Shown: positions 43,991-53,584, counted from the first letter of the stretch. The stretch: 64,000 nucleotides of DNA from Halalkalibaculum roseum (GCF_011059145.1 NZ_JAALLT010000001.1:231250-295249); one strand, 5' to 3'. A program made the numbers and translations. The notes: generated by a model from the letters alone, not told the origin.

Positions 43991-44911
43991 AAGTTTTGGT
44001 AAATCAGCTTCTATCAAATCTCTACGCTCTTCCAGCCACGAAGGTAACTTGAGTGTCGTTCCAAGCTCATCTACTGTTTCATCCGTTGCAAAACCGGGTT
44101 CGTCAGTGGCAATTTCGAAAAGAACTCCACCGGGCTCATGGAAATACACGGAACGAAAATACTGCCGGTCTTTTACGTCCGTAACATGGTATCCTTTGTT
44201 CAGCAGTTCTTTTCTGATCCCGGATTGCTCCTCGTCATCTTTTGCCCGGAAAGCAACATGGTGGACGGTACCTTTGCCGGGACGGCCATCCAGCTGGGCG
44301 TTGTCAATAATTTCAACAGTAGCTCCGAACTTGTTTTCCGTTCGATAAAGAACACGATCATGTTCACGCTCTATTTCACTGAAACCAAGCTGTTCGGTAA
44401 GGAGTTCGCCGGTAGGACGAAAATCATCTTCGGCAAGCGTGATCCCATGAATACCTCGAATGGCATGTTCACCGGGAATCGGTCCGCCATTCCAGCCATC
44501 GGTTTCATCGGCAACCGGATCGGCAATAAGTTCCAGATGCAATCCGTCCGGGTCCTGAATGCCAATGACTTCTTTACCAAATCGGGTAAATGGTTCAATA
44601 TAATCTACTCCCTGCTCTTCCAGGTGATTCGTCCAGAAAGATACAGAACCAGTTGGAATGGAAAATGAAATGGCAATAGCCTGACCTCGATCGGGATGGC
44701 CTTGCTGAAGGTGCGACCAAGGAAAGAAAGTTAATATGGTTCCCGGATTGCCGGTTTCATCTCCATAATAGAGGTGATAGACCGAAGGATCGTCAAAATT
44801 GACGGTCTTCTTTACCAGCCGAAGACCGAGAGACCCCGCATAGAAATCCAGGTTCTTCTGCGGGTCACCGGCTACTGCTGTTATGTGATGGATGCCATGA
44901 GCTTGGCTCAT
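43973..44911 (-). CDS. Ring-cleaving dioxygenase of the glyoxalase/VOC family (second paralogue)
   Basis: 312 aa, same architecture as its neighbour at 42951: GIHHITAVAGDPQKNLDFY, TVHHVAFRAKDDEEQ and GGVLFEIATDEPGF carry the metal ligands. The two differ at many positions, so the duplication is not recent. The final residues and stop codon come from a dispersed repeat. Confidence 0.85.
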   Translation of the reverse strand: MSQAHGIHHITAVAGDPQKNLDFYAGSLGLRLVKKTVNFDDPSVYHLYYGDETGNPGTILTFFPWSHLQQGHPDRGQAIAISFSIPTGSVSFWTNHLEEQGVDYIEPFTRFGKEVIGIQDPDGLHLELIADPVADETDGWNGGPIPGEHAIRGIHGITLAEDDFRPTGELLTEQLGFSEIEREHDRVLYRTENKFGATVEIIDNAQLDGRPGKGTVHHVAFRAKDDEEQSGIRKELLNKGYHVTDVKDRQYFRSVYFHEPGGVLFEIATDEPGFATDETVDELGTTLKLPSWLEERRDLIEADLPKLVMVHG

Positions 44912-44958
44912 ATTTAATTCTATTTTAATTCAGATTTACTTGTACAGCATCAAAAAAA

Positions 44959-45078
44959 CAGGTAACAAGATACAAGTTGCAGGGTGCAATGTTGAATCAG
45001 AGCAAAATTTTCAATCTATCTTTTACCTGCAACCTGCAACCTGCAACCTGCAACCTGCAACCTGCAACCTGCAACCTG
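44959..45078. repeat. Two-armed heptad element with seven CAACCTG copies
   Basis: Right arm (45023-45078): TTACCTG followed by seven identical CAACCTG units. Left arm (44959-45000): CAGGTAA, CAAGATA, CAAGTTG, CAGGGTG, CAATGTT, GAATCAG, diverged reverse complements of the right-arm word. The arms are separated by 22 bases. The element ends one base before the stop codon of the old yellow enzyme gene. Confidence 0.8.
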
Positions 45079-45079
45079 C

Positions 45080-46198
45080 TCAAGCCACCTCTTGTGCCGT
45101 TTTATCCTCTTCTTTCATAAAAGAATAATCCGTATAACCTTTTTCATCTCCACCATAGAATGTATCTCGATCCGGTTCGTTCAATTCGGCATTTACTGCA
45201 AACCGTTTGGGTAAATCTGGATTGGCCAAAAAGAGCTTGGCATAGCCAACGAGATCCGCATTTTCTTCACGCAACACTTCCATGCCCGACTCTCGATCAT
45301 AGTTTCCGCAGGTAATTAGGGTTCCTTCGTAGGACGGACGAAAAAATTCAGCTACCTGTTTTGTATAATTGGGCATATCACTTACATCTGTAAGCGGCTC
45401 TACCAGATGTAGGTAAGCCAGATCATAGTTATTGAGTTGTTCAATCAGATAGGAGAAAGTCTCCTTTGGGTTTGAGTCATACATATCATTAAACTCCCCA
45501 CTGGGCGAGAGTCGGATGCCGGTTCTTTCTGAACCGATGGCTTTTGTTACAGCTTCAGTAACTTCAAGGGCAAAGCGGGCTCGATTTTCTTTGCTGCCAC
45601 CGTATTTATCGGTTCGATTATTGGTTCCATCCTGAATAAACTGGTCGATAAGGTAACCGTTGGCCCCGTGTATCTCAACACCGTCGAATCCTGCCCGGAT
45701 AGCATTTTCAGCAGCTTTTACATAATCATCGATAACTCCGGGTATTTCCTCAGTCTCCAGAGCCCTAGGTGTAACGAAGTCTTTCATCCCTTCAGGAGTA
45801 AATGTCTGGCCTTCGGGTTTAATGGCAGAAGGTGCAACGGGCAGATCACCATCGTGAAATATTGGATGAGAAATACGGCCTACATGCCAAATCTGGGCAA
45901 ATATTTTCCCACCTTCTTCATGAACGGCGTTCGTTACCTTTTTCCAGCTTTCCACCTGCTCCTCAGAATGTATACCCGGGGTATTGGGATAGCCCACACC
46001 CTGTTCAGAAATCTGGGTACCTTCAGAAACAATTAATCCGGCCGAAGACCGCTGTCTGTAGTATGTTGCCATTAATTCTGTAGCGGTATTTCCCTCACCG
46101 GCCCTGTTCCTGGTCATAGGAGCCATCACTAGTCGGTTGGGAAGTGATATGTTGCCCAATTTATAACTCTGAAGTAGGGGATTTGTCGATTGTTCCAT
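45080..46198 (-). CDS. Alkene reductase of the old yellow enzyme family
   Basis: FMN-dependent reductase of activated C=C bonds (372 aa). GKIFAQIWHVGRISHP and GFDGVEIHGANGYLIDQF (His-Gly-Ala-Asn, the substrate pair) are clear, as is DKYGGSKENRARF. Homologues such as NemA and YqjM detoxify N-ethylmaleimide, quinones and other electrophiles. An 18-bp palindrome 39 bases upstream of its start may be a MarR operator. Confidence 0.92.
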   Translation of the reverse strand: MEQSTNPLLQSYKLGNISLPNRLVMAPMTRNRAGEGNTATELMATYYRQRSSAGLIVSEGTQISEQGVGYPNTPGIHSEEQVESWKKVTNAVHEEGGKIFAQIWHVGRISHPIFHDGDLPVAPSAIKPEGQTFTPEGMKDFVTPRALETEEIPGVIDDYVKAAENAIRAGFDGVEIHGANGYLIDQFIQDGTNNRTDKYGGSKENRARFALEVTEAVTKAIGSERTGIRLSPSGEFNDMYDSNPKETFSYLIEQLNNYDLAYLHLVEPLTDVSDMPNYTKQVAEFFRPSYEGTLITCGNYDRESGMEVLREENADLVGYAKLFLANPDLPKRFAVNAELNEPDRDTFYGGDEKGYTDYSFMKEEDKTAQEVA

Positions 46199-46236
46199 TA
46201 GTGTTCTGTTCTATGTTTAAATTTAATTTCTACAGA

Positions 46237-46254
46237 TAGTTTAATATTAAACTA
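46237..46254. promoter_or_regulatory. 18-bp perfect palindrome, possible MarR operator
   Basis: TAGTTTAATATTAAACTA is an exact inverted repeat in the divergent region between the old yellow enzyme and patatin genes, 39 bases before the former's ATG. Size and symmetry suit a dimeric winged-helix regulator such as the MarR protein at 39966. AT-rich DNA gives chance palindromes, so this needs testing. Confidence 0.5.
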
Positions 46255-46405
46255 AATGATATTAAAATAATTTGTTTCTATAAGCATCATTGATTTCGAT
46301 GAACACAAAAGTCAGCTGAATAATTTTCAGTTGTCCAATCTAACTGGCATGAAGACGGATCATTTTTATTTTATGATACTGCAGGGATCTGAACCATATA
46401 AATAA

Positions 46406-47185
46406 ATGGATCATAAAATTATGAATAATAGTAAAGGGTCTGATGGTATAGGACTGGCACTCGGTAGTGGAGCGGCCTTGGGTGCAGCCCACATAGGCGT
46501 TTTAAAAGCACTGGAGGAACATAATATCAAGCCCTCCTTTATTACCGGCACCAGTATCGGTGCACTCGTGGGAGCCTTATATGCATTTGGAAAGAGTGTG
46601 GAAGAAATTGAGGAAATTGCCATTGGTCTGGACTGGTTGGATATTTCGGATATTCGACTTTCGAAGATGGGTCTGCTGAGCAACAATGAGATCGGTGAGC
46701 TCCTGAATGAGCATCTGGGAGAAGTAACTTTTGAGGAAGCAAACATAAAATTGGCAGTAGTGGCAACCGATATTGCCAACGGTGAAAAAGTTATTCTTGA
46801 TAAAGGCAGAGTTTCCGAGGCTGTGGAGGCTAGTACCTGTATTCCGGTAATTTTCGAACCCATTGAGATTGATGGAAGAATGCTCGTGGATGGCGGACTG
46901 CTTGAAAGTGTACCGGTCTCCGTGTTAAAAGATTTTGGAGCAGCGAAGACCATTGCCGTTGATGTAAAAGCTTTCAGGAAATACAAGCGACCCGATGACA
47001 TTTTCGATGTTCTGAATAACAGCCTGGAGATTGCACTGATACATCTCGCCCATGTGCGTATTGAAGATGTGGATCTGTTGATACAACCTAAGCTCGGAGA
47101 TTACAGTAGAATGGATACCAACCATACCAGGGAGATGATCGATCTGGGATACGAAGCAGCCGTGGAAGCTCTCGATGATTTCTAA
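46406..47185 (+). CDS. Patatin-like phospholipase
   Basis: A 259-residue serine hydrolase expected to release fatty acids from lipids. Nucleophile motif GTSIGALVGALYAFG and dyad aspartate in MLVDGGLLESVPVSVL. The oxyanion-hole loop reads LGSGAALGAAHIGVL; the arginine normally found (GGGxRG) is leucine here. An ATG at 46421 (MNNSKGSDGI) is an alternative start. Related in style to RssA/YchK proteins. Confidence 0.87.
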   Translation: MDHKIMNNSKGSDGIGLALGSGAALGAAHIGVLKALEEHNIKPSFITGTSIGALVGALYAFGKSVEEIEEIAIGLDWLDISDIRLSKMGLLSNNEIGELLNEHLGEVTFEEANIKLAVVATDIANGEKVILDKGRVSEAVEASTCIPVIFEPIEIDGRMLVDGGLLESVPVSVLKDFGAAKTIAVDVKAFRKYKRPDDIFDVLNNSLEIALIHLAHVRIEDVDLLIQPKLGDYSRMDTNHTREMIDLGYEAAVEALDDF

Positions 47186-47202
47186 TCCGGGGTCAGTAAA
47201 TC

Positions 47203-47916
47203 TCAGCTTTTCCCATATACGGGTATGACACCACCTCTGGTAACGTAATTCTCTTTTGAGACCAGGTACGCTATTTGGTGCGCTATCTCTACTGGCTTGG
47301 GCCATTTGCTGTAGTCGGCATCCGGCATGGAATTACGGTTTGCCGTAGTATCGATGATGGACGGAGCAATGGCATTTATAAGAATGTCATCAGAGGCAAC
47401 TTCAGCGGCCAGTGATTGAGTAAGAGCAGCAACTCCTGCCTTACTGGTAGTATAAGCACTCATGCCGGCTCCCTGTCGCGGTTCCAGCGCCGGTCTGGAG
47501 GCTATATTGACAATCCGTCCGCCCTTGCCACTTTCTTTCATCAACCTGATTGCATTACGACAGGAGTTGTAGCAGGTAACCAGGTTGAGATTAATTTGCT
47601 TCATGAAGTCTGCTTTGGTGCTCTCTTCGATATCTCCCATACCAAATCCACCGGCTATATGTATGGAAGCCCAAAGTGGACTGGACTCTTCAACAGCCTT
47701 TTCAAAGAATTTACCGGCAGCCTGTTCATCAGTAAGATCTATTCCGGTATCAATAAAAACCTGTTCATGATCTTTAAACTCAAACTTATCCAGCTCTGAT
47801 TTATCATAACAAGGTATGCTGCAGCGGGCGCCGCCTTCAAGCAGCAAATTAACCGTAGCGGTACCCAGTGCACCTGTTCCGCCGGTGACAATGATATGTA
47901 AGTCACTAAAGTCCAT
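47203..47916 (-). CDS. Short-chain dehydrogenase/reductase
   Basis: NAD(P)-dependent oxidoreductase, 237 aa. The Rossmann motif is VTGGTGALGTATV. The active site is Ser in VNIASRPAL and Tyr-x3-Lys in MSAYTTSKAGVAAL. The C-terminus (YVTRGGVIPVYGKS) is that of classical SDRs. The substrate is unknown. It converges on the patatin gene with 17 bases between. Confidence 0.88.
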   Translation of the reverse strand: MDFSDLHIIVTGGTGALGTATVNLLLEGGARCSIPCYDKSELDKFEFKDHEQVFIDTGIDLTDEQAAGKFFEKAVEESSPLWASIHIAGGFGMGDIEESTKADFMKQINLNLVTCYNSCRNAIRLMKESGKGGRIVNIASRPALEPRQGAGMSAYTTSKAGVAALTQSLAAEVASDDILINAIAPSIIDTTANRNSMPDADYSKWPKPVEIAHQIAYLVSKENYVTRGGVIPVYGKS

Positions 47917-47981
47917 AATGGAATAATTTTTTATTATTTACTCTACAAAACAACGCCTACCAACCCCATCATTCACAAGTC

Positions 47982-50336
47982 TCAGTTATTGTTGGTAGTT
48001 TCAGGTGAGGTGTCTAGGCCAAGGTTTTCCTTAAAACGTTTCAACCCTTCACTGGCTTTCACCTTCCAGTGCTCGGAGACAAACCGACGTACCATTAACA
48101 CAGAACAGGGTGCCCGGTCGGCAATGATATCAGGTATGGTACCAATGAGTACGTTACGAATACCGAATTCACGCGAAGCACCGATAATTACGAGGTCGTG
48201 TGATTCATTTTCAAAATCGGACATAATTCCGCTTGTGACATCATCGGCCTGTCGGATTTCAAGTCGGAGCCGGTCAAAGTCTGCAACCAGTGGATCAATG
48301 GTTTCCAGCAGTGATTCTCGCTCAGCGTCCATATCGGTACCCTCTTTTACCAGCCGCAATATTTTAAGTTCGGCATTATGCACGCGGGCTATGCGAACAG
48401 CCAACTCCAGCCCAAGCCATGCATGTAAACCGCCGCCCCAAGGGATAAGAATGGATTTAACATTATCAAGACCGCGATCCTTAAGAATGCCGATATCGGC
48501 CTTCAGGTTCTTTATGACACGCTGTATCGGTGAATTGTATATTCGCCCTACACTGAATCCACCCTGCCAGCCCATCAGCAGCATATCTGCCTTGCGACTT
48601 TCCGTCTCTGTTACCATCGCTCCAAATACATCATGTGCTGCTTCGGTTACCGAACGGAAGTCGGTGTTGTCTAAGAGAGTCTGATAACTGTCTTTTATAG
48701 CCAATTTCTGGGAGCCCGAATGTTCCAGTATCGCGTCAATTTTGCGCTGAATGGAAGGTTTTTGCTCTAGCTTTTCGCGAATAGTAGATATGGGTGTCTG
48801 GTAAGGAACATGAATAATGTGCATACCTTCTACTATACCGGCGTCCTCTTTACCCGCAGAAATGAATTGGGCCAAGCGGAGTAAATCGGACTCGTGTTCA
48901 GGATTTGCCAGTGCCGTTACCACATGGCGGGGCTTGTTAGTGTTAAGCGGACGCATAGAGGGTATCTCCTCTTGTACTTCTTCTGCCTCGGCTTCTTCTG
49001 TAGGCAGCATAAAAAGACTCCATCCATGTTCCTTCCAGCGTTCTTTGAACCTGGGGATGGCGTGGTCAATTTCAACTTTTCCACGGCCCCAGACCGCATA
49101 CCAAGCCAGACTGGCAAGGATCAGAACAACAATGGCAATCTGTGCGAATGGTCCGGAATAGACTATTACACCCAGGCAGCCGATGGCGGCAAGAATCTGT
49201 CCGAAGGGATTCCCCGGGGTTCGATAACTGGGTTTGTACCAGTCGGGATCGGCTGCACGCAGCACCACACAACCGATGTTTAGTGCCGCGTAGCTGTATA
49301 GCTGCAGGACGCTGGCGATTTTTGCCAGATCTTCCAGGCTTTCAATCAGCAGGAAGCTGATGGCCAGAATCCCCGTTAACAATATAGCGCGATACGGTGT
49401 GAGCAGCTTTTCGTGAATTTTACTTAGCCAGTTGGGAACCATACGGTCCCTAGCCATGGCAAGGTTTATACGCGAGGATGCCATGATACTGGCGTTGGCA
49501 GAAGAAAGTGTGGCTAGCAACCCGGCAAAGATTATGGCAATTCCGCCGGCGCCTCCCAGCATCTGTCTTGCTGCGGTAGTCAATGGGTCACGGACTTCCC
49601 GTATGGTTGATTGGGGGAAGATTCCTGCAATCACAAGCAGTATCACCATATATAGAACAGTTACCAATGCTACTGATCCGATAAGGGCGCGCGGCAGGTT
49701 TTTAGAAGGTTCTTTAATCTCTTCGGCGACTGCCGCTATCTTTACGAAACCCAGAAAGGAGACAAAGACTAGGGCTGTAGTTGTATAGATCGGATCCACT
49801 CCCATGGGGAAGAATGGGTTGAAGTTCGCCGTTTCGATATTGAAAAAACCCACAAAGCTGAATCCCCCCAATATAGCAAACAGGGTCAGTACAACCACCA
49901 CCTGGGTCCGTCCAGACTCCTTGGCTCCGACGATATTCAGAATTACAAGCAATACACCGCCCAACAGTGCACCCCAAAAGGGAGTAAGGGGAAGAAACTG
50001 GCTCAGGTATTCACCCAACCCGAATAGGTAAAATGAAATGGCAAAAGTCAGGCTCAGCCAGATACCCACTCCGGATATAGCCCCGAGTGCCGGACCCAGT
50101 GATCGCGATACAAAAAAGTAATCACCTCCTGAGGTAGGCATGCCTGTTGCCAGTTCAGCGGCACTGGATGCAGTAATGATACAAATGATTCCGGATATCA
50201 AATAAGCAAAGATTGCGGCCGGTCCCGTTAGTTCAAGAGCCACACCGGCCAGTAGAAAAATCCCCGCGCCTATCATGGTTCCCGCCCCTATGGTAAGTGC
50301 ATCCCAAAAACCCAGTTCACGTCTTAAATCAGCCAT
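47982..50336 (-). CDS. APC-family amino acid permease fused to tandem universal-stress domains
   Basis: The first 430 residues are an APC transporter with about twelve membrane segments (FWDALTIGAGTMIGAGIFLL is the first, with the GAG substrate motif; TSGGDYFFVSRSLGPALGA follows). A linker leads to two Usp-like domains. The last holds the nucleotide-binding pattern VIIGASREFGIRNVLIGTIP ending SVLMVRR. The Usp part probably binds ATP or another nucleotide and gates transport. 784 aa is typical for this fusion. Confidence 0.88.
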   Translation of the reverse strand: MADLRRELGFWDALTIGAGTMIGAGIFLLAGVALELTGPAAIFAYLISGIICIITASSAAELATGMPTSGGDYFFVSRSLGPALGAISGVGIWLSLTFAISFYLFGLGEYLSQFLPLTPFWGALLGGVLLVILNIVGAKESGRTQVVVVLTLFAILGGFSFVGFFNIETANFNPFFPMGVDPIYTTTALVFVSFLGFVKIAAVAEEIKEPSKNLPRALIGSVALVTVLYMVILLVIAGIFPQSTIREVRDPLTTAARQMLGGAGGIAIIFAGLLATLSSANASIMASSRINLAMARDRMVPNWLSKIHEKLLTPYRAILLTGILAISFLLIESLEDLAKIASVLQLYSYAALNIGCVVLRAADPDWYKPSYRTPGNPFGQILAAIGCLGVIVYSGPFAQIAIVVLILASLAWYAVWGRGKVEIDHAIPRFKERWKEHGWSLFMLPTEEAEAEEVQEEIPSMRPLNTNKPRHVVTALANPEHESDLLRLAQFISAGKEDAGIVEGMHIIHVPYQTPISTIREKLEQKPSIQRKIDAILEHSGSQKLAIKDSYQTLLDNTDFRSVTEAAHDVFGAMVTETESRKADMLLMGWQGGFSVGRIYNSPIQRVIKNLKADIGILKDRGLDNVKSILIPWGGGLHAWLGLELAVRIARVHNAELKILRLVKEGTDMDAERESLLETIDPLVADFDRLRLEIRQADDVTSGIMSDFENESHDLVIIGASREFGIRNVLIGTIPDIIADRAPCSVLMVRRFVSEHWKVKASEGLKRFKENLGLDTSPETTNNN

Positions 50337-50702
50337 ATAAAAAAAATTATTGAGCTTAACCCGATTTTAGAATTGATGTCAAACTACGAATTTCTGTTGG
50401 TTTCACAATAAAAAACGAAAAGTGATAACAGCAACCGAGCGTTCCATAAATCATTGGAATCTGTATCTGAACAGGCGATCACAACACTTTTTGGATGAAA
50501 ATTATATTCTCAGCAGTTATTTAAAGTCTTTTTCAACGGTAACTCTAAGGCAGGATTTTATTCTGCAATAATTGCTTAATGATATGCCTATCTTTGTGTA
50601 CCTTTGCAATTTGCGCAACGGACTTGGCGTTTAGGATTCGCGCACCTCATATAACTACCCTTAAGCATTTTTAAAGATCTATAAACAGGATATAACGATT
50701 CC
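50337..50702. promoter_or_regulatory. Intergenic region with two candidate -7 boxes for the M48 gene
   Basis: No gene is visible in this 366-base gap between divergent genes. TATCTTTG (50589-50596) and TACCTTTG (50599-50606) both match TAnnTTTG, ten bases apart. A TTG at 50572 is the only candidate -33 and is not ideally spaced from either. The remainder is AT-rich with no repeat. Confidence 0.4.
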
Positions 50703-51935
50703 ATGAATATCTTTGGCATCATCATACTGGCAACACTAGCGGTTGATTTCATTCTCAACCTTGTAGCAGATCTCTATAATATGAAATCCCTGGATAAGGG
50801 TCTGCCCGATGAGTTTGCAGAGGTGTACGATGAGGAAACCTACCGGCAATCCCAAGAATACACCAAAGTGAATACCCGCTTTGGTATACTCACATCAACC
50901 TTTAATTTGGCTGTACTACTCATTTTCTGGTTTGCGGGCGGTTTTAACTGGCTGGATCAAATAGTCAGGTCCTGGGAACTGGGTGCCATCTGGACAGGCA
51001 TTGCCTACATCGGCATCCTTATACTATTCAAAACCATTTTATCGCTGCCATTCAGTATCTATTCCACGTTTGTAATTGAAGAGCGCTTCGGTTTTAACAA
51101 AACAACTCCAAAGACCTTTGTAATGGATATGGTTAAGGGACTCGGACTGGGTGTTCTGTTGGGAGGTCCCTTGCTGGCAGGTATTCTTGCATTTTTTACC
51201 TTTATCGATCAGTATGCCTGGCTTTACGCCTGGGGCGCGGTAACCGCTTTTACGCTATTTGTACAGTTTATAGCACCGACTTGGATCATGCCGCTTTTTA
51301 ATGATTTTGAACCTCTGGAAGATGGTGATCTTCGCCAAAAAATTCGTGAATACGCCGACAAGGTCAACTTTGCCCTGGAAGGTATTTATGTTATGGACGG
51401 ATCAAAACGCTCCAGCAAATCTAATGCATTCTTTACGGGTTTTGGAAAGAACAAGCGCATCGCGCTGTATGATACGCTCATTGAAAATCATTCGGACGAG
51501 GAGCTAGTGGCAGTGCTTGCCCATGAAATTGGCCATTATAAAAAGAAGCACATCATTAAAAATATGGCTGTCAGCATACTGCAAACCGGCATCATGTTTT
51601 TGCTGCTCTCTGTCTTTCTTCATTCCCAAGGTCTCTATGAAGCTTTTTACATGGAAGGGCAGTCGGTGTATGCGGGACTTATATTCTTTGGCATGCTCTA
51701 TGCCCCCATTGATATGATCCTGTCGGTGTTCATGCAGTTGATATCCCGTAAATATGAGTTTGAGGCGGATGAATTTGCTTCCACAACCTACAAGAAAGAG
51801 CCTATGATTCATGCTCTGAAAAAGCTCTCCAAGGACAATTTATCCAACCTTACTCCTCATCCTTTTTATGTGTTTCTAAACTACTCGCACCCACCTGTTT
51901 TACAGCGTATCAAAGCTATTCGTAGAGCAGGGTAA
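50703..51935 (+). CDS. M48-family membrane metalloprotease (Ste24-like)
   Basis: Integral-membrane zinc endopeptidase, 410 aa, with several membrane segments before and after the active site. HEXXH lies in LAHEIGHYKKKH, and the third ligand Glu in SRKYEFEADEFA. The N-terminal half (EERFGFNKTTPKTFVMDMVK) is typical of the CAAX prenyl protease 1 branch. In bacteria the substrates are usually misfolded membrane proteins. Confidence 0.92.
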   Translation: MNIFGIIILATLAVDFILNLVADLYNMKSLDKGLPDEFAEVYDEETYRQSQEYTKVNTRFGILTSTFNLAVLLIFWFAGGFNWLDQIVRSWELGAIWTGIAYIGILILFKTILSLPFSIYSTFVIEERFGFNKTTPKTFVMDMVKGLGLGVLLGGPLLAGILAFFTFIDQYAWLYAWGAVTAFTLFVQFIAPTWIMPLFNDFEPLEDGDLRQKIREYADKVNFALEGIYVMDGSKRSSKSNAFFTGFGKNKRIALYDTLIENHSDEELVAVLAHEIGHYKKKHIIKNMAVSILQTGIMFLLLSVFLHSQGLYEAFYMEGQSVYAGLIFFGMLYAPIDMILSVFMQLISRKYEFEADEFASTTYKKEPMIHALKKLSKDNLSNLTPHPFYVFLNYSHPPVLQRIKAIRRAG

Positions 51936-52070
51936 AAGCATTATTATGAGTATTCATACACTTTGGGCTGCTCTAAGCATACTCACCATAGGATGCGTGT
52001 TTAAGAAGCAAAATTGAAAAGCCCGGTTCTAAAGTGAAGAAGAAGAGTATTATTGAATATTAGGCTCTTT

Positions 52071-52090
52071 TATCTGTGCAAATCTGTAGG
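52071..52090. repeat. Possible half copy of the GAACAC/GTGTTC repeat family
   Basis: TATCTGTGCAAATCTGTAGG has the 9-bp rhythm and wording of right arms of that family, with no matching left arm. It lies in the leader of the following gene. Confidence 0.3.
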
Positions 52091-52134
52091 CATATTACAG
52101 GCCAAACAAATACTAAGGTGAAAAGAATTCTGCC

Positions 52135-53259
52135 ATGCGAATTGAAACAAAAGCTATCCATTCGGGAATGGATGTGGCGAACCCTACCAAAGATATTGTA
52201 CCTCCGATTTCAACCAGTACTATATTTGAAATAGACTCGGAAGGCCGAAACGAAGACGATCTACACTATACACGGTTGGGTAATCCGAATCGTCTGCAAC
52301 TGGAGCATCTGCTTACAGAATTGGAAGAGGGAGAAGCCGCAGCTGCGTTCTCCTCAGGAGTGGCTGCAGCAACAGCGGTTTTCCAGGCACTGAATCCTGG
52401 TGATCATATTCTGATACCGGAAGATGTATATGCGGGTAATCGCAAGCTGGTAAATAAGGTGATGGTACGCTGGGGTCTTGAAGTGGATTTCATTCCCATG
52501 ACCGATTTGGATGTCGTTGAAGATTCCATACGCAGCAATACGCGTTTGATCTGGATAGAGAGTCCTTCAAATCCTATGATGCGCATAACCGATATTGAAG
52601 CTGTCTGCGACCTTGCTCACTCCAAGGAGATTCTGGTTTGCGTAGACAACACCTGGCCATCTCCTATCAACCAGCAGCCTTTGACTCTCGGTGCCGACCT
52701 GGTACTGCATTCTACAACCAAATACCTTGGAGGGCACAGTGATATTTTGGGCGGTGCCATTGTTTCACGGCACCAGGGACGTATTTTTCAGCGTATACAG
52801 GAGCTTCAGAAACTCACCGGCGCAGTGCCCTCCCCGCGTGATTGCTGGTTGCTCTGCAGGAGCATCCGCAGTCTACCCTACAGAATGAGGGGGCATAATG
52901 AAAACGCGGAACACCTGGCCCGTTTTTTGCAAAACCATTCGAGGGTCGAGAAGGTATTCTATCCAGGACTGGCAACACTTTCCGGGCATGAGATCGCCAA
53001 AAAGCAGATGACCGGTTATGGGGGAATGATTTCATTTTTTATTACAGGAGGCAGAGAAGAAGCTATAGGCATTGTAGGTCGTTCCAGACTCATCAAGCGG
53101 GCGACAAGCCTCGGCGGAATTGAAAGTACCTGGGAGCATCGACGGAGCAGCGAGGGGGAGGGATCTATTACTCCCGAAAACCTGATTCGTATAAGTGTAG
53201 GACTGGAGCATCCCGATGATCTTATGGAAGACCTTGAAAATGCTCTTGCGGATGTCTAA
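52135..53259 (+). CDS. Cystathionine gamma-synthase/lyase-type PLP enzyme
   Basis: Cys/Met metabolism family (374 aa). LHYTRLGNPNRLQLEHLL near the N-terminus, the PLP-binding lysine in HSTTKYLGGHSDILGGAI, and GIESTWEHRRSS with ENLIRISVGLEHPDDL at the C-terminus. Whether it works in methionine synthesis or in cysteine release cannot be decided from the sequence. Its stop overlaps the next gene by 8 bases. Confidence 0.88.
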   Translation: MRIETKAIHSGMDVANPTKDIVPPISTSTIFEIDSEGRNEDDLHYTRLGNPNRLQLEHLLTELEEGEAAAAFSSGVAAATAVFQALNPGDHILIPEDVYAGNRKLVNKVMVRWGLEVDFIPMTDLDVVEDSIRSNTRLIWIESPSNPMMRITDIEAVCDLAHSKEILVCVDNTWPSPINQQPLTLGADLVLHSTTKYLGGHSDILGGAIVSRHQGRIFQRIQELQKLTGAVPSPRDCWLLCRSIRSLPYRMRGHNENAEHLARFLQNHSRVEKVFYPGLATLSGHEIAKKQMTGYGGMISFFITGGREEAIGIVGRSRLIKRATSLGGIESTWEHRRSSEGEGSITPENLIRISVGLEHPDDLMEDLENALADV

Positions 53260-53584
53260 GTCAGTTTTCTACATAAAATTTGTTCACTCACTGCTATTTT
53301 TTTTGATAGCCATCTGTACGGTATATGTATTCATAGCAGCGCTCCTGGATCACATCAACTGGGTAACCTGGCTGGCATTCGGAGTTGCAATCACCGAGCT
53401 GCTGGCGCTGGCATTTAATGAATGGCGTTGTCCACTTACTGATCTTGCAGAACGCAAAGGAGCCGAAGTGGGGTCGGTGGCCGATCTCTTTCTTCCCCGA
53501 TTTCTTTCAGATCACCTCTTCACCATTTTTGGTATCGTGTTTTCGGTTACCTGTCTGCTCTTGATATGGAGAGTGATTCAATGA
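53252..53584 (+). CDS. Small membrane protein of unknown function
   Basis: A 110-residue protein with three likely membrane segments: SLLFFLIAICTVYVFIAALL, WLAFGVAITELLALAF and LFTIFGIVFSVTCLLLIW. A conserved-looking loop, EWRCPLTDLAERKGAEVGSV, lies between the second and third and brings DUF2784-type proteins to mind, but I am not certain. I start at the ATG at 53252, whose first codons overlap the stop of the PLP enzyme gene, implying translational coupling. Confidence 0.7.
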   Translation: MSKSVFYIKFVHSLLFFLIAICTVYVFIAALLDHINWVTWLAFGVAITELLALAFNEWRCPLTDLAERKGAEVGSVADLFLPRFLSDHLFTIFGIVFSVTCLLLIWRVIQ

